A DNA stretch of 64,000 nucleotides from Desarmillaria ectypa (lineage: Eukaryota > Basidiomycota > Agaricomycetes > Agaricales > Physalacriaceae). The stretch is from assembly GCA_030407005.1 (NCBI GenBank), contig JAUDYN010000002.1:4216001-4280000 (forward strand). The letters are read 5' to 3'. Both the position numbers and the translations under genes were made by a program. Below, piece after piece: positions 57,011-64,000 of this stretch (positions are counted from its first letter, which is position 1; every line of letters starts with the position of its first letter). Below the pieces are notes generated by a model that was not told the DNA's origin, made no database searches, and worked only from the letters and a program-made list of their open reading frames with translations.

Positions 57011-59064
57011 TTAGCACCCTTACGGATCCCTCTTGGTGGTTGGAACTCAGCTTTTGGACATCCTCGCTTATGACTCGGGTTTTACTTCGAGTACTCTTCA
57101 ACTCGTGTATTAGCCCAAATACCCATATTCTCAACAACGTCTCGCGGAGTCAGAGCATATTTGATTTCAGTGAAGACACCTGGCGAGCGGGGAAAAACGG
57201 AGAGACCCGCCTCTCTCTATTGCGCTCTCACCGTCTCGCCAAGTATGATTAATAATACTCTCTCTCTCTTGCTTAGTTCTCATAGTCTTCGTAGCTTACG
57301 TCATTACCTACCCTCAAATATCTCTCCTGTTCACGTTCCATTTATCTCTCACCTTTCCAGGCCACGTACCATATAGAACGCTATGCAACGTTGTTTGTAA
57401 TTTCCACCCAGCGACTCATACACGGCGCAATTCACCCCGTGCCTCCTCATCGAGTGGGGTAATCCGTTCCCTGGCACTTACACCTTAGCTCTTCAATCTC
57501 GAGAAGATTGGATGGTAATACGTCCCAAGTCAACCAGGACTTTATTTAGACTTTGATTGATGCCTTCAAGAGTGTTGATGGTACACCAGTGTATATCACA
57601 CCTGAACATTCGAAATCATCCAATCATGCGCACTGGTCGGCCCTGAGCTAGGGCTGTGCAAAAAAAACCCGTCGAGGGTTTCTTGCAGGTAAGTTACAGG
57701 GTAATCAACAGCTGACTTTCTTAAACGTTAAATAAATGTAAAGCACATTATCACGTCACCCAAAATAGCGTGTTTTGCAGCTGCTCGAGTACCAAAAATC
57801 CCACCGGTTATTCAGTCAAAAGAGAGCTCGTAGTTCTAGTCAACAGGGCCGATTCTTTTCACGGCAACCAGACGTTGTTTCCTTTAATGTCTTTGTCATC
57901 GTCACCGTCCTCATTCCCGTAATAATTGAGGTGCGTTTGCCGAGTATGACCGGCATGTCGTGGTTGCTCAGCAGTGGAAGTGCATCAAAATTGATTATAT
58001 GCTTTACAGTGGGACCAGCCGGGAACAACAGTGATGCAAATGGTGCTGGAATTGGATAGCATTTTTTAATGATGGGAAAATTTTGGTCGTCCATTGTGGT
58101 CTGGTTTTCGATTCTGCTGTGGAATTTTTTCGGAGGCCGATATAATTGCCAATCATGGAATTCTTATATTACAATGATCACGTGACAATGCATTTTACAT
58201 GCGCTGGACAGCCCCTTCATCGGCCCGTGTAAAAAAAAAAGAGGTAAATTACGGTGAAAAACATTTTTTGTAAAAATCAAAATTGGTAGTTTTTTGCTCA
58301 ACCCTACCCTGCGCGCTACTTCGGTTCACTCCGGAAACAATGCCTCGAAAGTTTTTGGCGCGAGTCCGCCCTTCACTTCGCCAAGATGGGTGGATGAAAG
58401 CTAGGGACAATTTCTTTTACTTATGAACCCGATTACCGCAAAATGGAGCTATGGGCGAGACGCATAGCGACCCTTCAAGTGCCCTCGGATTGAATGAAGG
58501 AGTCCCAGTGACAACGGGTTGTAAAACGCGACAAATGTGTCATTTCCTTGCTCTCCGCATCGAGTGGGGATAGCGATACACATGTTCACTATGGTGCCTC
58601 TGTCTCTTGTGTTCCGCCGATGAACATTTCACCAGGTATTGATCTATCGCATGAGAAAGGCATGGGCCTCCACACTTGTAGCTTGGGTAACAGTCAGTGG
58701 TTGGCGGGGATCTCGTCGGCAAAATGGAACAAGTATGGTCCCACTATCTCAGCCCTGGATACTAGGGGCCATGCTAAAATTACTTGCTGCCATTTCGGTC
58801 ATCTAGAAGAGCGTCGAGGCAATCCTAGAGCCACGCGATTTTGCCTCGTCGGTGTCCGGTCCCTCTGTTTAGAGATCTCTACCACGGTTTCAGATGCCAA
58901 CCCCAATGAGCCGAATAGATTTCATAAGTTTCACAAAATTATGCTGATGATGACGATTGGAATATAAAGAAATGAGAGTCTTTGCGACCCACCAAGTTTT
59001 TAAAGTCCTTCACTTGCAGCTGATCCCTGCTTCCTTTCAACTACCACTCACAACTCCATTGAAC
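57011..59064. other. Unassigned region upstream of DAHP synthase
   Basis: It contains CT microsatellite runs near 57260, a minus-strand frame of 84 codons at 58094-57840 (IIKKCYPIPAPFASLLFPAG, no known family) and a 139-codon plus-strand frame at 58548-58967 without motifs. Several homopolymer A and T runs occur near 57660 and 58230. Confidence 0.35.
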
Positions 59065-60874
<1,810 letters not shown>

Positions 60875-61664
60875 ACAAAAACGTTTCGCACGTTCCTACA
60901 TTATATAGGATTTTACCATAGACTGTAGGTTATGTTTGTGCAAGGAGCTTGAAACTGTTTTGAAGGATATCAGCGAAAAGATTATGACTGAGATGAGGAT
61001 ACTCATGATGGGCTGCAATCTGGGGTTATGAGAGAAGCCGTACCAGATGAACGTTCTTTCGATCCGAATAACGCAGTCGAGTCGTGGGTCAAATTCCAAC
61101 ACGAGGTAGTTCCAGTGAGGTCGCTGAACGCAGTTGCCCTGCGGAGCTTTGATTCTGTGTCGAATAGTAATAGCCAAACACATAAGTTTTGATCCTAGAA
61201 TCCCTACAAAGAGAAAAATGAGGATAATCAGGTGAACATATTGCATTTGTCCCAGGTCAGTGGCCACGAAAGAGTTCCTCCAAATTTCGAGGTACTATTA
61301 TTCTCGTTGTTCAGTTAGGTAAACAGAGCTCGGAGCTGAGGTTCAGGACAATTGTTTTCTTTGGATTTCTCTCTTTTTCTCTCTCTCTCGACATGCTTGA
61401 GTATCTGAAGGTATTGTGCAGCGCAGCTGCAATAAGGGAAGGCTTGGTCACTGTCGACCGTGTCGCGTGTCGTACATGCTTGTGTTCGGGATTTCCCGAT
61501 GAAGTGTCACAATCACGTGAATAAGTCACATTTCGGCCGGCAGAGCGGCACACGGGTCGTCTTGCTACCACCACAACGGTCAATTCATATAACGCATCCA
61601 GGGTGCTGATATCATCGCCATGCTCCTTGGCGAGGACGCTCTCATCTACCACTAGCACAACGAG
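60875..61664. other. Intergenic, no gene recognised
   Basis: Two minus-strand frames (61267-60896 and 61658-61311) exist but lack motifs or splice-linked partners. This is the shared upstream or downstream space between the DAHP synthase and the next gene. Confidence 0.4.
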
Positions 61665-62525
61665 ATGTTGTTCGAAAAAATATGGTCACGGTCGCATCAT
61701 CGTTCCGAGGTGCCAGCGGTGACCACACTATTCAAACGCTTACGGTCACCCAGGGCGCGATGCATGAAGAAGGGAATCCTTGCTATCGGTGCGTCACAAA
61801 AAATCTACAGCGAATTGAAAATTACTGACATATATCGCTCTAGGACTGTCCAGCCTCATCTATAGTAGTGGTTGCCCGACCTCTATCGAGTACTACCGTG
61901 GAGTCTGTGTTATTCTGTGTCTCTTCCACGCCCACCAAGTCGACAAGCACGGCTATTCCCAGGTCGATTTCGCAGATTTTCGTACCACAGTGGCCTATTT
62001 CATCAAGCTAAGTGGTGCGATATATGAGAGGATGCGAGTGTGGTTCCCAATATCAGGGATGGAAACCCCGAGACGAGTGCATGAATATCTGGGTGTTCTC
62101 TTTGGGCTGCAAGGGGAGGCGAAGAAGACGGCACACCACGTCGTGCACCAAGCGTGTGTCGAAGTGCATCACCTCGTCCGAGGCTTCGATCCGGACGTCG
62201 GGGTCGCGGAAGATCCGCTGAGGTGGGGTGAGGCAGCGGCGAAGTTGGTGGTGTTACTGGTTGACCTTATGGGTGAGACGGCGCTGACAGTGGTCCCGCC
62301 CGCCCAGACACAAACAATGTTAAAATCGGATGGTGTATCAGACGACTATGCTTCGACGGAGCACTATGAATTTGCGCGTGAGTATTCTTGGTAGATTCGC
62401 TGGTTTTGTTGTATTAAACTTGTGCGAGTCTCGGAAGAAAGCTTCTAGGTCGTTCTTTGGGTCCAGACCAAAGTGATATGAAGATCTGCCAAGGCCGAGT
62501 TATTCTTCCTTATTATCTAGTGTAA
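61665..62525 (+). CDS. Unknown small, mostly helical protein, 244 aa
   Basis: Exons 61665-61788, 61844-62377 and 62449-62525 (introns 55 and 71 bp, GT-AG) keep frame. The N-terminus is basic (SRSHHRSEVPAVTTLFKRLRSPRA is the general character). The middle reads YYRGVCVILCLFHAHQVDKH, then VAYFIKLSGAIYERMRVWFP and KKTAHHVVHQACVEVHHLVRG, all amphipathic-helix-like. The C-terminal part has LVVLLVDLMGETALTVV, which could be one membrane or core helix. If the last intron is not used the protein ends 5 codons after it (stop at 62392-62394). No family is recognised. Coding status rests on the long open frame, clean splice sites and GC-rich composition. Confidence 0.55.
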
Positions 62526-62899
62526 TAGTCGTGGATGATATCATGTCAATATCTTCTATTACTTTCTCTTATCCCGAATTCTTTGTCGTACCGTACCAAA
62601 ATGTATGAGGACTGTGTACCATAACCTTGATACGGTAAGAGTGATATACTACAGAGTGAATGAAGAATGCCAGACGATTGTTGCATACCAGAGGGTGCTT
62701 AAATATAGCAGTCATCCTGTTATTTTGCTAGTCCTCGTAACCCGCTCGCCCAAATGGAGAATAAACAGGGTATCCGGTACAACTGTGCCGGTGTTGTGTA
62801 AGTTCATAGCGAAGAGGCGAGAATCATGCCTCAAAGCCCATCAATTACATTGAAATGCTCACACGTGTAAAACTCACCTATCGCTGATAAATCATAGGA
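62526..62899. other. Short convergent intergenic spacer
   Basis: This is the spacer between the plus-strand gene ending at 62525 and the minus-strand methyltransferase ending at 62900. No terminator motif beyond AT-rich DNA is evident. Confidence 0.5.
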
Positions 62900-64000
62900 C
62901 TAATCGATGTCAACCCCTTCCTTCTTGAACAGCCACTCCAATGCCCGGGCCTGGATCTCCCAGACTTTCCGACCGAGCCATCCCAAACGATCTGTATACT
63001 CCTTCACCAGTTCGTCCACTGTGATGATGAAATTCAGGTCCTCCGAAACCAAGTCCCTTTCTCTTCCTTCTTCCCCCAAATCTACCCAAAGAATCTGAAG
63101 CGATTCCACCGCGTGCAACAACAGAGTCTGCCGTTCGATTGAGGGACGACGATGCACATCCAAACCAACACCGCGGGCGATAACATAGAATGAACCACGA
63201 TCCTTGTGCATGGACATTGGTTTAAACGTCTTGATTCTCCAACACACCTTATCGAGGAGGTAAAGCAGGCGCGCTGAGTAATCCGACTCTGGACGGTGAA
63301 GCTTAAGAACAATCGAGCCCCCCACTTTCACGGCTTTGAGTCCTAGGATCAGCTGAGATATATAGACCTTGTAAGACGCCCTCTGCGGTTGATTGCGAAG
63401 ATGGTGGGCATCCAGAACGACGAGGTCAAATGTTCTGTCAGGGATGGGAAGCAATTCTGGGTCCGAGTTGGGGCCTAATTCGAACTTTGCCATGTTTGCG
63501 AACACAATGGAGTACCGATTCAGTAGACTGCTATCCATCAGAAAATTGTGACCGCCTTCCTGAGGAGATAGGGATATGCCAAAGCCACGTGCTAGTGTAT
63601 TCTTATCAAGAATGTACGAGGAAAAACCGCCAGGGCAGCAACTGTGGATCAAAGACCAACCTTTAGAAAATGGTCGATGAAGGTGTAAATATGAGATCCC
63701 TGGCTCACCCCAGATCCAAAAATCTGAAATCTCTGTCCTTGCTGCCACATACAGGACAAAATCGGTCAATCTCCTGCATGATCTGCCTCATCCGGAAGTA
63801 CCACGCCCGAGTCGTATTTTCGTCGGCGGTATCAGCAGTGTGTCGTTGTCTGTTGTAATGACGTTCCATAACTGCACTGTCGTGTCCCTAAATCAAGTTT
63901 AGTATCGTAGACAAGGCAAAGAGAATGGCGTACACACCAGGGTTCTGAGGCGATTCAGATATTTCAGTTCGGGAAACCCTGATTGCTCGATGGCGACTAT
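62900..64000 (-). CDS. FtsJ-like (RrmJ fold) methyltransferase, 5' end outside the window
   Basis: Minus-strand exons: from beyond 64000 to 63938, then 63887-63709, then 63641-62900, with GT-AG introns of 50 and 67 bp. The middle exon carries RAWYFRMRQIMQEIDRFCPV and ends FLDLG; the last begins CCPGGFSSYILD. The spliced FLDLGCCPGGFSSYIL is the S-adenosylmethionine-binding loop of FtsJ-type methyltransferases. GFGISLSPQEGGH and DLVVLDAHHLR (acidic motif IV position) and the late lysine-containing SIVLKLHRPES strand follow in the correct order. The C-terminal 100 residues are a family-specific helical extension. Relatives methylate RNA 2'-OH groups; fungal members of this lineage are mostly uncharacterised, so the substrate is unknown. 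An unspliced frame starting at 63769 would lose the SAM loop and is rejected. Confidence 0.85.

Noticed and set aside
62907..63858. Plus-strand frames opposite the methyltransferase
   Set aside because: No motifs; the minus-strand exon chain has clear FtsJ signatures.

Overview
The window reads as nuclear DNA of a filamentous basidiomycete, most likely an Agaricomycete. The genes carry many short introns (about 45-67 bp, mostly GT-AG, one clear GC-AG) that cut coding sequence into tiny exons, one of only 4 nt. The protein types fit: a protein combining two C2H2 fingers with a Zn2Cys6 cluster, an ACS-type MFS carrier, a CYP64-like P450, an FtsJ-like methyltransferase and chromodomain Ty3/gypsy retrotransposons. 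Exon coordinates were worked out by hand from reading frames, splice sites and family motifs.

Layout. (1) 1-20.1 kb is ordinary host sequence with sparse genes: a decayed MFS transporter (4484-6250), an intact three-exon alpha/beta hydrolase (7753-8603), a five-exon C2H2 + Zn2Cys6 regulator (11369-12407), a DNA-transposon-like element with about 250-bp inverted termini (13.5-15.2 kb), a dispersed LTR copy (15.4-16.0 kb) and a 13-exon P450 (17867-20070) that has lost one splice donor and gained a stop. (2) 20.2-51.5 kb is a nested transposon island, very poor in CpG. It holds two opposed copies of a chromodomain gypsy pol, a separated gag, remains of a second gypsy clade, at least four LTR families inserted into one another, and AT-rich degraded coding sequence of unknown identity, including a Cys-rich, acidic multi-exon gene. 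(3) 51.5-64 kb returns to host DNA: a C2H2 regulator (53188-54428), more copies of the dispersed LTR family with the start of a gag-like frame (55.5-57.0 kb), a 13-exon DAHP synthase (59065-60874), an unrecognised small helical protein (61665-62525) and an FtsJ-like methyltransferase running off the right edge.

How parts relate. The island is dead. Stops in pol stand where the sister copy has CGA (Arg) or TGG (Trp), and catalytic Asp/Gly codons of reverse transcriptase and protease have changed in ways a CpG transition would explain. TGG-to-stop changes also hit the MFS and P450 genes next to the island. Transporter, hydrolase, regulator and P450 on one side and a DAHP synthase on the other could be the relic of a metabolite locus opened by transposons, but that is conjecture. 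No RNA gene, CRISPR array or replication origin was found.
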